Assembly (NCBI GenBank): GCA_035642535.1
Contig: DASQSE010000150.1
Coordinates: 1-64,000, forward strand
Source of the DNA: Jatrophihabitans sp035642535
GTDB lineage: Bacteria > Actinomycetota > Actinomycetes > Mycobacteriales > Jatrophihabitantaceae
DNA: 64,000 nt
Direction: 5' to 3'
Shown in pieces: positions 8,099 to 15,559 of the stretch (positions are counted from its first letter, which is position 1; the number at the start of each line of letters is the position of its first letter). The notes under the pieces are model-generated. The model made no database searches, had not been told where the DNA came from, and was given only the letters and a program-made list of their open reading frames with translations. The position numbers were made by a program, and so were the translations under genes.

Positions 8099-8410
8099 TT
8101 AGTCGGGCTCGTGCGCAAGCGTGGTGAGCACCTCGAACGGCGCGGCTCCGAACCCGGCTACGCGCGGCCGCCCCCAGGTGTCGACATCGCTCAGCACCGT
8201 GCTGACCTCGCCGTACGGCGTCCGCAGCCGCAGCTCGCGGGTGCCCGCGGCCACCAACTCCTCGACCTGCGGGCTGGCCGCCACTCGTCCGTACCAGTTG
8301 TACTTGCCGCTGATCGGGTCGAAGTGACCGCCCAGCTTGACCTCGACCGGAATGACCGCGCCGCCGTCGAGCAGTTCGGCAGGGCCTTCGTAACCGTCGT
8401 CCAGAATCAT
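8099..8410 (-). CDS. DUF4873 domain-containing protein
   Basis: The 103-residue product is a compact beta-rich protein with the segment EGPAELLDGGAVIPVEVKLGGHF, then WYGRV and RTPYGEV, resembling DUF4873. Its biochemical role is not established. In actinobacteria such genes often lie beside AurF-like diiron oxygenases or flavin monooxygenases, and here an AurF-like gene and its TetR regulator are the next neighbours. The gene follows the TetR gene by 14 bases on the same strand and precedes hadA by 10, so all may share a transcript. Confidence 0.7.
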   Translation of the reverse strand: MILDDGYEGPAELLDGGAVIPVEVKLGGHFDPISGKYNWYGRVAASPQVEELVAAGTRELRLRTPYGEVSTVLSDVDTWGRPRVAGFGAAPFEVLTTLAHEPD

Positions 8411-8424
8411 GTCTCGACCTTGTC

Positions 8425-9117
8425 CTAGGTCCGGTGTCCCGCGCCGAGTGGGAGCGGGTCGTCGAAGCCGAGCTCGATGCCGAACTCGCGGGCCGTCCCT
8501 TCCAACAAGTGCCAGACGCCTCTGGTGATCAGGTCCGTCAGCTTCTCGTCGCTCATCGTGCGGTGCTCGAGCCACCAGCTGCCCACCGCCTCGACGAAGC
8601 CGACGATGCCGTAGGCGCCGGGCTCGGCGCGTTCGCTGTCGACGCCGAAGATGATCAGCATCGTGCGGAGCAACCGCGCGACGTTGTCGGCGAGCGTGCC
8701 CTCGACCGAGTCGAGCGAGGCGCCGGCGCGGCGGCTGCGCAGGAAGTAGTAGAGGTTCGGGTGCTCGTCGAGCCAGCCGACGATCACCGCGACGGCTGGG
8801 CGGATGATTTCGCGCGGCGTGGCGTCCGGGCGCAGCGCGAGCTTGGGCAGCACGCTGTCGACGACCGCGCGCACGACGTGATCGGCGATCGCTTGGCGCA
8901 GGTCCTCGCGGTCGCGGAAGTAGCGGTAGAGCACGGTGCGGCTCACGCCGGCGGTTGCGGCGATCTGTTCGGCGCTGGCCGCCGGCCCGAACCGGTCGAT
9001 GGCGTCCGCCCCGGCGGCTACGAACGCGCCGCGTCGTTGGACGCGGTGCTCGGTCCAGCGCAGTCGGCGGCCGTCCTGCCCGTCGAGGCGATGCGACGCA
9101 GCGTCCGTCCCGCGCAT
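8425..9117 (-). CDS. TetR-family transcriptional regulator
   Basis: The 230-residue protein has an N-terminal TetR-type DNA-binding region after an unusually basic lead (about 25 residues). The helix-turn-helix is visible as SAEQIAATAGVSRTVLYRYF followed by the DREDLRQAI stretch, near residues 45-80. The rest is helical and should form the ligand pocket and dimer interface. It is divergent from the AurF-like oxygenase gene, and two direct repeats lie between them, so it probably represses that gene and itself. The ligand is unknown. Confidence 0.85.
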   Translation of the reverse strand: MRGTDAASHRLDGQDGRRLRWTEHRVQRRGAFVAAGADAIDRFGPAASAEQIAATAGVSRTVLYRYFRDREDLRQAIADHVVRAVVDSVLPKLALRPDATPREIIRPAVAVIVGWLDEHPNLYYFLRSRRAGASLDSVEGTLADNVARLLRTMLIIFGVDSERAEPGAYGIVGFVEAVGSWWLEHRTMSDEKLTDLITRGVWHLLEGTAREFGIELGFDDPLPLGAGHRT

Positions 9118-9168
9118 GCCTTATCACCTCCCCGGGGTGGCGCCTGACCCTACTGCCGATCTTGAAGC

Positions 9169-9241
9169 AATTTAGCGGGACATCTTGTCACGGTATCTGC
9201 TTCGCCGTACGCTTGCACAAATTAGCGCGACACAGTGTTAC
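9169..9241. promoter_or_regulatory. Direct repeats between divergent tetR and aurF-like genes
   Basis: Two similar 23-base words, 9169-9191 (AATTTAGCGGGACATCTTGT...) and 9219-9241 (AAATTAGCGCGACACAGTGT...), are spaced by 50 bases. Each contains a partial dyad (GACA...TGTC or GACAC...GTGTTAC). Their position between divergent promoters makes them candidate TetR operators. Confidence 0.5.
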
Positions 9242-9261
9242 ATATTCGACGGGAGGCCGCC

Positions 9262-10188
9262 ATGACCGCACTACGCACCCCGCCGGAGTCGGTCAATCCA
9301 CGAGACAAGACCGCGCGCCGGCTACTCGGCTCGTCGTCGAAGAACTCCTACTCACCCGAGCTCGAGCTCGATTGGGACGCCCCGCCGGTCGAGGGCATGT
9401 GGCACATGCAGCCCGAGCGGATTTCGCTCTACGGCACCGCGCTGTGGGAGTCGCTGACCCGCGAGCAGCAGATCGAGCTGTCCAAGCACGAGGTCATCAG
9501 CGTGGCCCGCATCGGGCTGTGGTTCGAGATCCTGCTGATGGGCATGCTCGCCGCGCACGCCTACAACGAGGACCCGGCGTCCGAGCACACGCAGTACGCG
9601 CTGACCGAGATCGGCGACGAGACGCGGCACTCGGTGATGTTCGCGCGCTGGGCCGACAAGTACGGTGGCGTCGAATACAAGCCGCACCCGATCGTCCACC
9701 AACTCGGCAAGGTCTTCCGGCTCGTTGCGCCGACGGGGCCGTCGATGTGGGCGGCGACGCTCGTGGCCGAGGAACTGCTCGACCGGCTGCAGCGCGAGGG
9801 CATGGCAGACGAGCGCGCGCAGCCGATGTCGCGGATGGTCGCGCGCATCCACGTGATCGAGGAGGCGCGGCACGTCCGCTTCGCGCGCGAGGAACTCGTG
9901 CGGCAGATGGAGCGTGCGCACGGACCGCTGCGCGGCGGGCCGGTGCTGTGGTTCCACCAGGTGTTCGCGGCGCTCGCCGCGGCGCTCATCGCGGATGGGC
10001 TCGTCAGCCCGAAGGCGTACGCGGCGGTGGGGCTCGAGCCACGCACTGCGTACCGCACGGCACGGCGCAATCCGCGGTACAAGGACACGAAGCGCTGGAT
10101 GGCGGAGAAGATCGTGCCGTTCCTCGACGAGGTCGGCATGCTCAACCCCGTCGCGCGGGTGATCTACCGCCGCGCCAACTTGCTGTAG
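9262..10188 (+). CDS. AurF-like diiron oxygenase
   Basis: The 308-residue protein belongs to the ferritin-like diiron family typified by p-aminobenzoate N-oxygenase AurF. Two iron-binding ExxH motifs are visible, in ETRHSVMFARW and EEARHVRFAREE, with an upstream Glu-rich helix (TREQQIELSKHEV). AurF itself oxidises an aromatic amine to a nitro group. The substrate of this homologue cannot be told from sequence. The ATG at 9262 follows a GGGAGG ribosome binding site, so a longer in-frame start at 9235 is rejected. It is transcribed divergently from a TetR regulator and the DUF4873 gene, which probably form one functional unit with it. Confidence 0.82.
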   Translation: MTALRTPPESVNPRDKTARRLLGSSSKNSYSPELELDWDAPPVEGMWHMQPERISLYGTALWESLTREQQIELSKHEVISVARIGLWFEILLMGMLAAHAYNEDPASEHTQYALTEIGDETRHSVMFARWADKYGGVEYKPHPIVHQLGKVFRLVAPTGPSMWAATLVAEELLDRLQREGMADERAQPMSRMVARIHVIEEARHVRFAREELVRQMERAHGPLRGGPVLWFHQVFAALAAALIADGLVSPKAYAAVGLEPRTAYRTARRNPRYKDTKRWMAEKIVPFLDEVGMLNPVARVIYRRANLL

Positions 10189-10201
10189 CGCTCACCCCGC
10201 G

Positions 10202-10249
10202 GATCTTCCTGCGTTTCCGGGCGTTGAGCGCCGGATCCGCAGGAAGATC
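10202..10249. repeat. 48-bp hairpin repeat, copy 1
   Basis: The 48 bases are identical to 11266-11313. The ends pair (GATCTTCCTGCG with CGCAGGAAGATC) and an inner GGGCG-TTGAG-CGCC region forms a second stem. Copy 1 starts 14 bases after the AurF-like stop codon. It could terminate transcription, but the perfect copy downstream suggests a mobile or recombination-derived element. Confidence 0.85.
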
Positions 10250-10349
10250 ACGTTGGGCGGCGTCAAGTGCGGCGTCCACACCGCGCCCCTGCATCCACAG
10301 GCCGCCCGGATGGCCGATCTGCGCGCGCCCGGACGACGACGCTCGAGCG

Positions 10350-11267
10350 ATGCTCACCGAGCCGGCTTCCCGCTCGCGCGCAGCGCGCGGACCACATGAA
10401 CCCGCTGTCGCCGGGATCGCGAAGTTGATCGAGGACGGGTGGACGTTCGATGAGATCCGCAGCCAGTTTCGCGCCCACCGCTGGCAGCGGGTCGGCCGCG
10501 CCGCCGTGCTGCACAACGGCGCCCCGACTGCCGACGAACTCCGCCGAGCCGCACTGATCGTGCTGGGGCCACGGGTCGTCCTGACGGCGTTCACCGGCCT
10601 GGCGGAGTGGGGATTGGTCGGCTGGGAACGCGAGCCGGTGCACGTCTTGGTCCCTCGCGGGGCGCGTGTGAAACGTCCGCAGGGTCTGCCGCTACGCATC
10701 CACTACACCGGCGACTGGGGCCGCGTTCGCATGCACGACGGCCGGCGCCTGCACCGGCCGGCACCGGCAGCGGTCGTCGCGGCGAGCACCTTCGCGCTCC
10801 CCCGGCCTGCCTGCGGAATCCTGGCCGCCACCGTCCAGCAGCGAATCGCCCGTCCGAACGACCTGATCCGGGCGCTGGAGCAGGCGCCGCGGACGCGACA
10901 TCGCCGCGTACTGCTCGCCGCCGGTCATGACATTGCGCAGGGCGCACAAGCGCTCAGCGAGATCGACTTCATCCGGCTATGCCGATCCGCCGGGCTGCCC
11001 GAGCCGACGCGGCAGGCCGTGCGCAGGGATCGCTCGGGCCGGCGGCGCTACCTCGACGTGGAGTGGGTACTGCCTGACCGCCGGCGGGTGGTCGTTGAGG
11101 TCGATGGCGCGCTGCACCTTGCGCCGAAGCGGTGGTGGGCCGATCAGCTACGGCAGAACGAACTCGTCATCAGCGGCGACCGTGTGCTGCGATACCCCAG
11201 CGTTGTCGTCCGGTGCGAGCCGGCATTGGTGATCGACCAGCTCTGCCGCATCCTCCTCGGTACTTGA
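10350..11267 (+). CDS. AbiEi-like/DUF559 protein with PD-(D/E)XK-type C-terminal domain
   Basis: The 305-residue protein resembles a large actinobacterial family in which an N-terminal AbiEi-like winged-helix region is joined to a DUF559 (Vsr/PD-(D/E)XK endonuclease-like) domain. The first region shows the WTFDEIRSQFRAHRWQRVGRAA pattern, split here by the family's loop, and AFTGLAEWGLVG. The second has SEIDFIRLCR, then YLDVEW and VVVEVDG, which supply the acidic residues expected of the nuclease fold. Whether it cleaves DNA is unknown. The family is often discussed as type IV toxin-antitoxin or defence-related. No partner toxin is beside it. The gene is flanked by two identical 48-bp hairpins, and its TGA lies inside the second, so the cassette may be mobile. 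The start codon is uncertain. Confidence 0.7.
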   Translation: MLTEPASRSRAARGPHEPAVAGIAKLIEDGWTFDEIRSQFRAHRWQRVGRAAVLHNGAPTADELRRAALIVLGPRVVLTAFTGLAEWGLVGWEREPVHVLVPRGARVKRPQGLPLRIHYTGDWGRVRMHDGRRLHRPAPAAVVAASTFALPRPACGILAATVQQRIARPNDLIRALEQAPRTRHRRVLLAAGHDIAQGAQALSEIDFIRLCRSAGLPEPTRQAVRRDRSGRRRYLDVEWVLPDRRRVVVEVDGALHLAPKRWWADQLRQNELVISGDRVLRYPSVVVRCEPALVIDQLCRILLGT

Positions 11268-11313
11268 TCTTCCTGCGTTTCCGGGCGTTGAGCGCCGGAT
11301 CCGCAGGAAGATC
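11266..11313. repeat. 48-bp hairpin repeat, copy 2
   Basis: This is base-for-base the same as 10202-10249. It overlaps the last two bases of the DUF559 gene and ends 13 bases before the rpmG stop codon, so it also sits between convergent genes and may act as a bidirectional terminator. Confidence 0.85.
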
Positions 11314-11326
11314 GCGGAGGAGAGCG

Positions 11327-11491
11327 TTAACGCGTTTCGCGGTGCTCGGTGTGCTTGCCGCAGTTCGGGCAGAACTTCTTCATCGTGAGCCGGTCAGGGT
11401 CGTTGCGCCGGTTCTTGTTCGTGATGTAGTTGCGGTGCTTGCACACCTGGCACGCCAAGGTGATCTTCGGACGGACGTCGGTGGCTGCCAC
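11327..11491 (-). CDS. rpmG: 50S ribosomal protein L33
   Basis: The 54-residue protein is a zinc-ribbon type L33 with two CxxC pairs (CQVCKHRNY and CPNCGKHT), so it is the C+ (zinc-binding) form. The start is GTG at 11491, preceded by GAAGGG at good spacing. The upstream ATG at 11620 would run through tRNA-Met. The location just after tRNA-Thr and tRNA-Met on the same strand matches the mycobacterial thrT-metT-rpmG-hadA order, although hadA is now 3 kb away. Confidence 0.95.
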   Translation of the reverse strand: MAATDVRPKITLACQVCKHRNYITNKNRRNDPDRLTMKKFCPNCGKHTEHRETR

Positions 11492-11533
11492 GTGAGTTGC
11501 CCTTCGGGTTGATGTTGCACGGCGACGAGTTGG

Positions 11534-11607
11534 TAGCGAGGGCCGGATTCGAACCGGCGACATAGCGATTATGAGCCGCTTGCTCTGCCAGACTGAGCTA
11601 CCCCGCC
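11534..11607 (-). tRNA. metT: tRNA-Met (CAT)
   Basis: The minus strand folds into a cloverleaf with acceptor GGCGGGG (11607-11601) paired to CCTCGCT with two G-U pairs, a D arm starting GCTCAG, anticodon loop CTCATAA (anticodon CAT) and T arm GCCGGTTCGAATCCGGC. The genome encodes the terminal CCA (11533-11531). The first pair is G-U rather than mismatched, and the anticodon stem lacks three G-C pairs, so it is an elongator rather than an initiator. Confidence 0.93.
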
Positions 11608-11634
11608 GTGGGGCGCTCACGAGAACACCCCGAG

Positions 11635-11707
11635 AGCCCCCTTACGGAATCGAACCGTAGACCTTCTCCTTACCATGGAGACGCTCTGCCGACTGAGCTA
11701 AGGGGGC
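11635..11707 (-). tRNA. thrT: tRNA-Thr (GGT)
   Basis: The acceptor GCCCCCT (11707-11701) pairs perfectly with AGGGGGC (11642-11636), with U as discriminator. The anticodon stem TCTCC/GGAGA carries the loop ATGGTAA (anticodon GGT), and the T loop is GTTCGAT. It is 27 bases upstream of tRNA-Met on the same strand. Confidence 0.93.
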
Positions 11708-11863
11708 GGCGTCGCACGCGCCAGCGGATGAGCTTACACGAGCACGCGAGTGTTCCTCTGCACTAATCAGCACCCCGTCGGCGCCATTCCGGACCGGGCG
11801 TGGTGAGATCGAACCCTGAAACTGCTGCGCCACCAGCCCGTCCCGTCCCCCGGGGAGTTGCCC

Positions 11864-11917
11864 ATGGCCGTCACCTCGAGATCGATCAAGCCGCGTCTGG
11901 GCGGATCGCACCGGTGA
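11864..11917 (+). CDS. 17-codon leader ORF overlapping the sdhC start
   Basis: An ATG at 11864 follows a strong GGGGAG ribosome binding site, and the frame ends in TGA at 11915-11917. That TGA overlaps the proposed GTG start of sdhC as GTGA. The predicted peptide (MAVTSRSIKPRLGGSHR) resembles nothing I know. The overlap suggests translational coupling: ribosomes ending here could restart on sdhC, which has no strong binding site of its own. Confidence 0.4.
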   Translation: MAVTSRSIKPRLGGSHR

Positions 11918-12735
11918 CGCGCACGACCGCAGGCCCATCGACGGGGACGGCGGCGCCAGGCCGGGCGAGCATCCAAGCCCGCACGCTGCGCACCGACAGG
12001 TGGCGGCGGGCGCCGCTGATCACGTTCCTGCTGCTGAGCGCCTGGGTCGGCTACGCGACGGTCCGGGCAGCGAGCCAGCGCGCGTATTTCGCGGCCTCCG
12101 AGCACTACCTGACGCCGTTCAGCTCGCCGTGCGTGAGCAGTTCCTGCCCGGACGGGGCGCGCGACTTCGGCACGTGGTTCGGCGACTTCCCGCCGTTCAT
12201 CCCGCTGGCGATCATCGGGCTGGTCTTCCTGCTCGGCTTCCGCCTCAGTTGCTACTACTACCGCCGCGCGTACTACCGGGCCTTCTGGCAGTCGCCCCCG
12301 GCCTGCGCTGTCGCCGAGCCGCACGGTCGCTACACGGGCGAAACACGGTTCCCGCTGATTGTCCAGAACCTGCACCGCTACTTCTGGGTGATGGCCGTGC
12401 TGATCTCCCTGGTCAACACCTGGGACCTCATCCAGGCGTTCCGTCCGGAGGGCTACACCTTCGGCTTCGGGCTCGGCACGATCATCATGCTCGTCAACGT
12501 CGTGCTGCTCTGGGGCTACACGCTCGGCTGCCACTCCTGCCGGCACATCGTCGGCGGCCGGCTGCGCAACTTCTCCCGGCACCCGTTGCGTTACCAAGCC
12601 TGGACCCTTGTCTCGAAGCTCAACGCCAAGCACATGCAATTCGCGTGGATCACCCTCGGCACCCTTGCGCTGACCGACGGCTACATCGCCCTGGTCGCCT
12701 CGGGGGCCTTCGACGACCCGCGCATCTTCCACTGA
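11914..12735 (+). CDS. sdhC: Succinate dehydrogenase membrane-anchor subunit
   Basis: The 273-residue protein has about five hydrophobic segments (around APLITFLLLSAWVGYATV, FIPLAIIGLVFLLGF, YFWVMAVLISLVNTW, LGTIIMLVNVVLLWGYTLG and FAWITLGTLALTDGYIAL) and lies immediately upstream of sdhA and sdhB. Size and topology match the anchor of the mycobacterial Sdh1-type complex, which passes electrons from succinate to menaquinone. The cysteine and histidine cluster GCHSCRH is a notable feature of this anchor. I place the start at GTG 11914. An in-frame ATG at 11800 would add an arginine/proline-rich leader unlike the family. Confidence 0.85.
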   Translation: MTRTTAGPSTGTAAPGRASIQARTLRTDRWRRAPLITFLLLSAWVGYATVRAASQRAYFAASEHYLTPFSSPCVSSSCPDGARDFGTWFGDFPPFIPLAIIGLVFLLGFRLSCYYYRRAYYRAFWQSPPACAVAEPHGRYTGETRFPLIVQNLHRYFWVMAVLISLVNTWDLIQAFRPEGYTFGFGLGTIIMLVNVVLLWGYTLGCHSCRHIVGGRLRNFSRHPLRYQAWTLVSKLNAKHMQFAWITLGTLALTDGYIALVASGAFDDPRIFH

Positions 12736-12744
12736 GAGGCCGAC

Positions 12745-14640
12745 GTGGAAAAGCACAGCTACGACGTTCTGATCATCGGTGCCGGCGGGGCGGGGCTGCG
12801 CGCGGCAATCGCCGCGCACGAGAACGGGTTGCGGGTGGCGATCATCTGCAAGTCGCTGTTCGGCAAGGCGCACACGGTGATGGCCGAAGGCGGCTGCGCG
12901 GCCGCGATGGGCAACGTCAACAGCAACGACAACTGGCAGGTGCACTTCCGCGACACCATGCGCGGCGGCAAGTTCCTCAACAACTGGCGGATGGCCGAAC
13001 TGCACGCCAAGGAGGCGCCCGAGCGCGTTTGGGAACTGGAGACCTACGGCGCGCTGTTCGACCGCACCAAGGACGGCAAGATCAGCCAGCGCAACTTCGG
13101 CGGCCACGAGTACCCGCGGCTCGCGCACGTCGGCGACCGCACCGGCCTCGAGATGATCCGCACGATGCAGCAGAAGATCGTCTCGCTGCAGCAGGACGAC
13201 GCGCGGGCAAAGGGCGCGCCGGGGGCCGACGACGGCCGGCTCAAGGTGTTCGCCGAGGTCACGATCACCGAGCTGATCAAGGACGCGAGCGGCGCGATCG
13301 CCGGCGCGTTCGGCTACTACCGCGAGACCGGCGACATCGTCCTGTTCAAGGCGCCCGCAGTCGTCGTCGCGACGGGCGGCATCGGCAAGATTGCGAAGGT
13401 CACCTCCAACTCGTGGGAGTGCACCGGCGACGGCATGGCGCTCGCACTGCGCGCCGGAGCGCGGCTGCTCAACATGGAGTTCGTCCAGTTCCACCCGACC
13501 GGCATGGTGTGGCCGCCGTCTGTGAAGGGCGTCCTTGTCACTGAATCGGTGCGTGGCGACGGCGGCGTGCTGCGCAACTCCGACAACAAGCGATTCATGT
13601 TCAACTACGTCCCGGACGTGTTCCGCCGCCAGTACGCCGAGACCGAGGAGGAGGCGGACCGCTGGTACACGGACCCGGAACACAACCGCCGCCCGCCGGA
13701 GCTGCTGCCACGGGACGAGGTCGCGCGCGCGATCAACGCCGAGGTGAAGGCGGGCCGCGGGTCACCGCATGGCGGCATCTTCCTCGACGTGTCGACCCGG
13801 CTGTCACGGGAGGAGATCCTGCGCCGGCTGCCGTCGATGCACCACCAGTTCAAGGAACTGGCCGACGTCGACATCGCCGCCGAGCCGATGGAGATCGGCC
13901 CGACCTGTCACTACGTGATGGGCGGCATCGAGGTGCAGCCCGATACGGCGGCGACGAACGTGCCCGGGCTGTTCGCGTCCGGCGAAGTGGCCGGTGGCAT
14001 GCACGGCTCGAACCGGCTCGGCGGCAACTCGCTCTCGGACCTGCTCGTCTTCGGAAAGCGCTCCGGCGAGGGCGCCGTGGCCTACGTCAAGAGCCTCAGG
14101 GGCAAGTACCCGTCGATCACCGAGAAGCAACTCACCGACTGCGAACGCGTCGCGGTCGCGCCGCTCGCCCACGACGGCGAATCCGCGTACGACCTGCATG
14201 ACGAGTTGCAGCAGTGCATCAACGATCTGGTCGGCCTGATCCGCACCGCGAGCGAGCTGCAGGACGCACTCAACCGGATCGAGAAGCTCAAGGACCGCGC
14301 CAAGCGCGTCTCGGCCGTCGGCGGCCGCGCGTTCAACCCCGGCTGGCACCTCGCGCTCGACCTGCGCAACATGCTGCCGGTCGCTGAGTGCATGGCGCGC
14401 GCGGCGCTGCTGCGCGAAGAGTCGCGCGGCGGTCACACCCGCGACGACTTCCCCGAGATGTCGGCCGAGTGGCGCCAGGTCAACCTGGTCTGCGCGCAGA
14501 ACGCGACCGGCGACAGCATCGACGTGATCAAGCAGCCGACACCAGCGATGCGCGGTGACCTGCTCGCGCTGTTCGATACGGACGAGCTGAAGAAGTACTA
14601 CACGGCCGAGGAGATCGTGAGCAGCGAGGTGACGGCGTGA
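12745..14640 (+). CDS. sdhA: Succinate dehydrogenase flavoprotein subunit
   Basis: The 631-residue subunit oxidises succinate to fumarate with covalently bound FAD. The N-terminal dinucleotide fold (IIGAGGAGLRAAIAA, residues about 9-23), the FAD-attachment region (HTVMAEGGCAAAMG), the FQFHPTG-like segment (FVQFHPTGM), the active-site HYVMGGIE motif and GSNRLGGNSL are all present. The start is GTG at 12745, nine bases after the sdhC stop. The downstream sdhB overlaps by four bases. Together with the single anchor protein this is a three-gene Sdh operon. Confidence 0.95.
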   Translation: MEKHSYDVLIIGAGGAGLRAAIAAHENGLRVAIICKSLFGKAHTVMAEGGCAAAMGNVNSNDNWQVHFRDTMRGGKFLNNWRMAELHAKEAPERVWELETYGALFDRTKDGKISQRNFGGHEYPRLAHVGDRTGLEMIRTMQQKIVSLQQDDARAKGAPGADDGRLKVFAEVTITELIKDASGAIAGAFGYYRETGDIVLFKAPAVVVATGGIGKIAKVTSNSWECTGDGMALALRAGARLLNMEFVQFHPTGMVWPPSVKGVLVTESVRGDGGVLRNSDNKRFMFNYVPDVFRRQYAETEEEADRWYTDPEHNRRPPELLPRDEVARAINAEVKAGRGSPHGGIFLDVSTRLSREEILRRLPSMHHQFKELADVDIAAEPMEIGPTCHYVMGGIEVQPDTAATNVPGLFASGEVAGGMHGSNRLGGNSLSDLLVFGKRSGEGAVAYVKSLRGKYPSITEKQLTDCERVAVAPLAHDGESAYDLHDELQQCINDLVGLIRTASELQDALNRIEKLKDRAKRVSAVGGRAFNPGWHLALDLRNMLPVAECMARAALLREESRGGHTRDDFPEMSAEWRQVNLVCAQNATGDSIDVIKQPTPAMRGDLLALFDTDELKKYYTAEEIVSSEVTA

Positions 14641-15407
14641 CCCAGGCGCCAGAGAAGACGTCCTACGACGCCCATTTCCGGGTCTGGCGCGGCGACGCCA
14701 CCGGCGGCGAACTCGTCGACTTCACCGTCGAGGTGAACGAAGGCGAGGTCGTCCTCGACATCATCCACCGGCTGCAGGCCACCCAGGCCGGCGACCTCGC
14801 GGTGCGCTGGAACTGCAAGGCCGGCAAGTGCGGCTCGTGCAGCGCGGAGGTCAACGGACGTCCGCGGCTGATGTGCATGACGCGGATGTCGACGTTCGCC
14901 CAGGACGAGGTCATCACGGTGACGCCGCTGCGCACCTTCCCGGTGATGAAGGATCTCGTCACCGACGTCTCGTACAACTACAAGAAGGCGCAGGACGTGC
15001 CGGCGTTCGCGCCGCCCGAGGGGATCAAGCCCGGCGAGTACCGCATGGCCCAGGTCGACGTCGAGCGCTCGCAGGAGTTCCGCAAGTGCATCGAGTGCTT
15101 CTTATGCCAGGACGTCTGCCATGTGATCCGCGACCACGACGACAACAAGGAGTCCTACGCCGGGCCGCGGTTCCTCATGCGCATCGCCGAGCTCGACATG
15201 CACCCGCTCGATGCGCTCGACCGGCAGCACGCCGCGCAGGACGAGTACGGGCTCGGCCTGTGCAACATCACGAAGTGCTGCACCGAGGTGTGCCCCGAGC
15301 ACATCAAGATCACTGACAACGCGCTCATCCCGCTGAAGGAGCGCGTCGCCGACCGCAAGTACGACCCCCTGGTCTGGCTCGGCAGCAAGCTCCGCAGACG
15401 GAGCTGA
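14637..15407 (+). CDS. sdhB: Succinate dehydrogenase iron-sulfur subunit
   Basis: The 256-residue subunit carries the electron relay. The N-terminal ferredoxin domain has the 2Fe-2S ligands in CKAGKCGSCSAEV followed by LMC. The C-terminal domain has CIECFLCQDVC and CNITKCCTEVCPEH, which supply the ligands for the 4Fe-4S and 3Fe-4S clusters. The start overlaps the sdhA stop as GTGA, which implies translational coupling. It is the last gene of the operon and is followed by a hairpin. Confidence 0.95.
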   Translation: MTQAPEKTSYDAHFRVWRGDATGGELVDFTVEVNEGEVVLDIIHRLQATQAGDLAVRWNCKAGKCGSCSAEVNGRPRLMCMTRMSTFAQDEVITVTPLRTFPVMKDLVTDVSYNYKKAQDVPAFAPPEGIKPGEYRMAQVDVERSQEFRKCIECFLCQDVCHVIRDHDDNKESYAGPRFLMRIAELDMHPLDALDRQHAAQDEYGLGLCNITKCCTEVCPEHIKITDNALIPLKERVADRKYDPLVWLGSKLRRRS

Positions 15408-15460
15408 GGGGCGATTTCGCGTCCGCCGGCCCGGACCCAGAAGATCAGCGCATAAAAAGT

Positions 15461-15497
15461 GTCCAGGCGGGCGTACGGGGGGGACGTCCGCCTGGAC
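15461..15497. terminator. Hairpin after sdhB
   Basis: GTCCAGGCGGGCGT (15461-15474) pairs with ACGTCCGCCTGGAC (15484-15497) with one mismatch and a nine-base, G-rich loop. It lies between the end of sdhB and the end of the convergent membrane-protein gene, so it should act on both strands. Confidence 0.7.
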
Positions 15498-15559
15498 TGC
15501 GTCTAAATTATGCCTCTTGCCGCCCGCGCGCAATAGCTCCGGAAAAGTCGGGCGAATCG

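Noticed and set aside
8955..10349. Long plus-strand open frame upstream of the DUF559 gene
   Set aside because: It runs through the TetR gene on the other strand and the AurF gene in another frame; only the part from about 10350 matches a protein family.
10202..11313. CRISPR-like or integron-like array
   Set aside because: Only two repeat copies are present, with a full gene between them and no spacers; it does not fit a CRISPR or attC series.
12000..13544. Plus-strand 514-codon frame across sdhC and sdhA
   Set aside because: It is out of phase with both subunits, which have complete family motifs; a shadow frame.
11767..13683. A 638-codon minus-strand frame opposite sdhC and sdhA
   Set aside because: It is antisense to well-conserved Sdh proteins with an Asp/Arg/Val-rich composition typical of GC-rich antisense frames.
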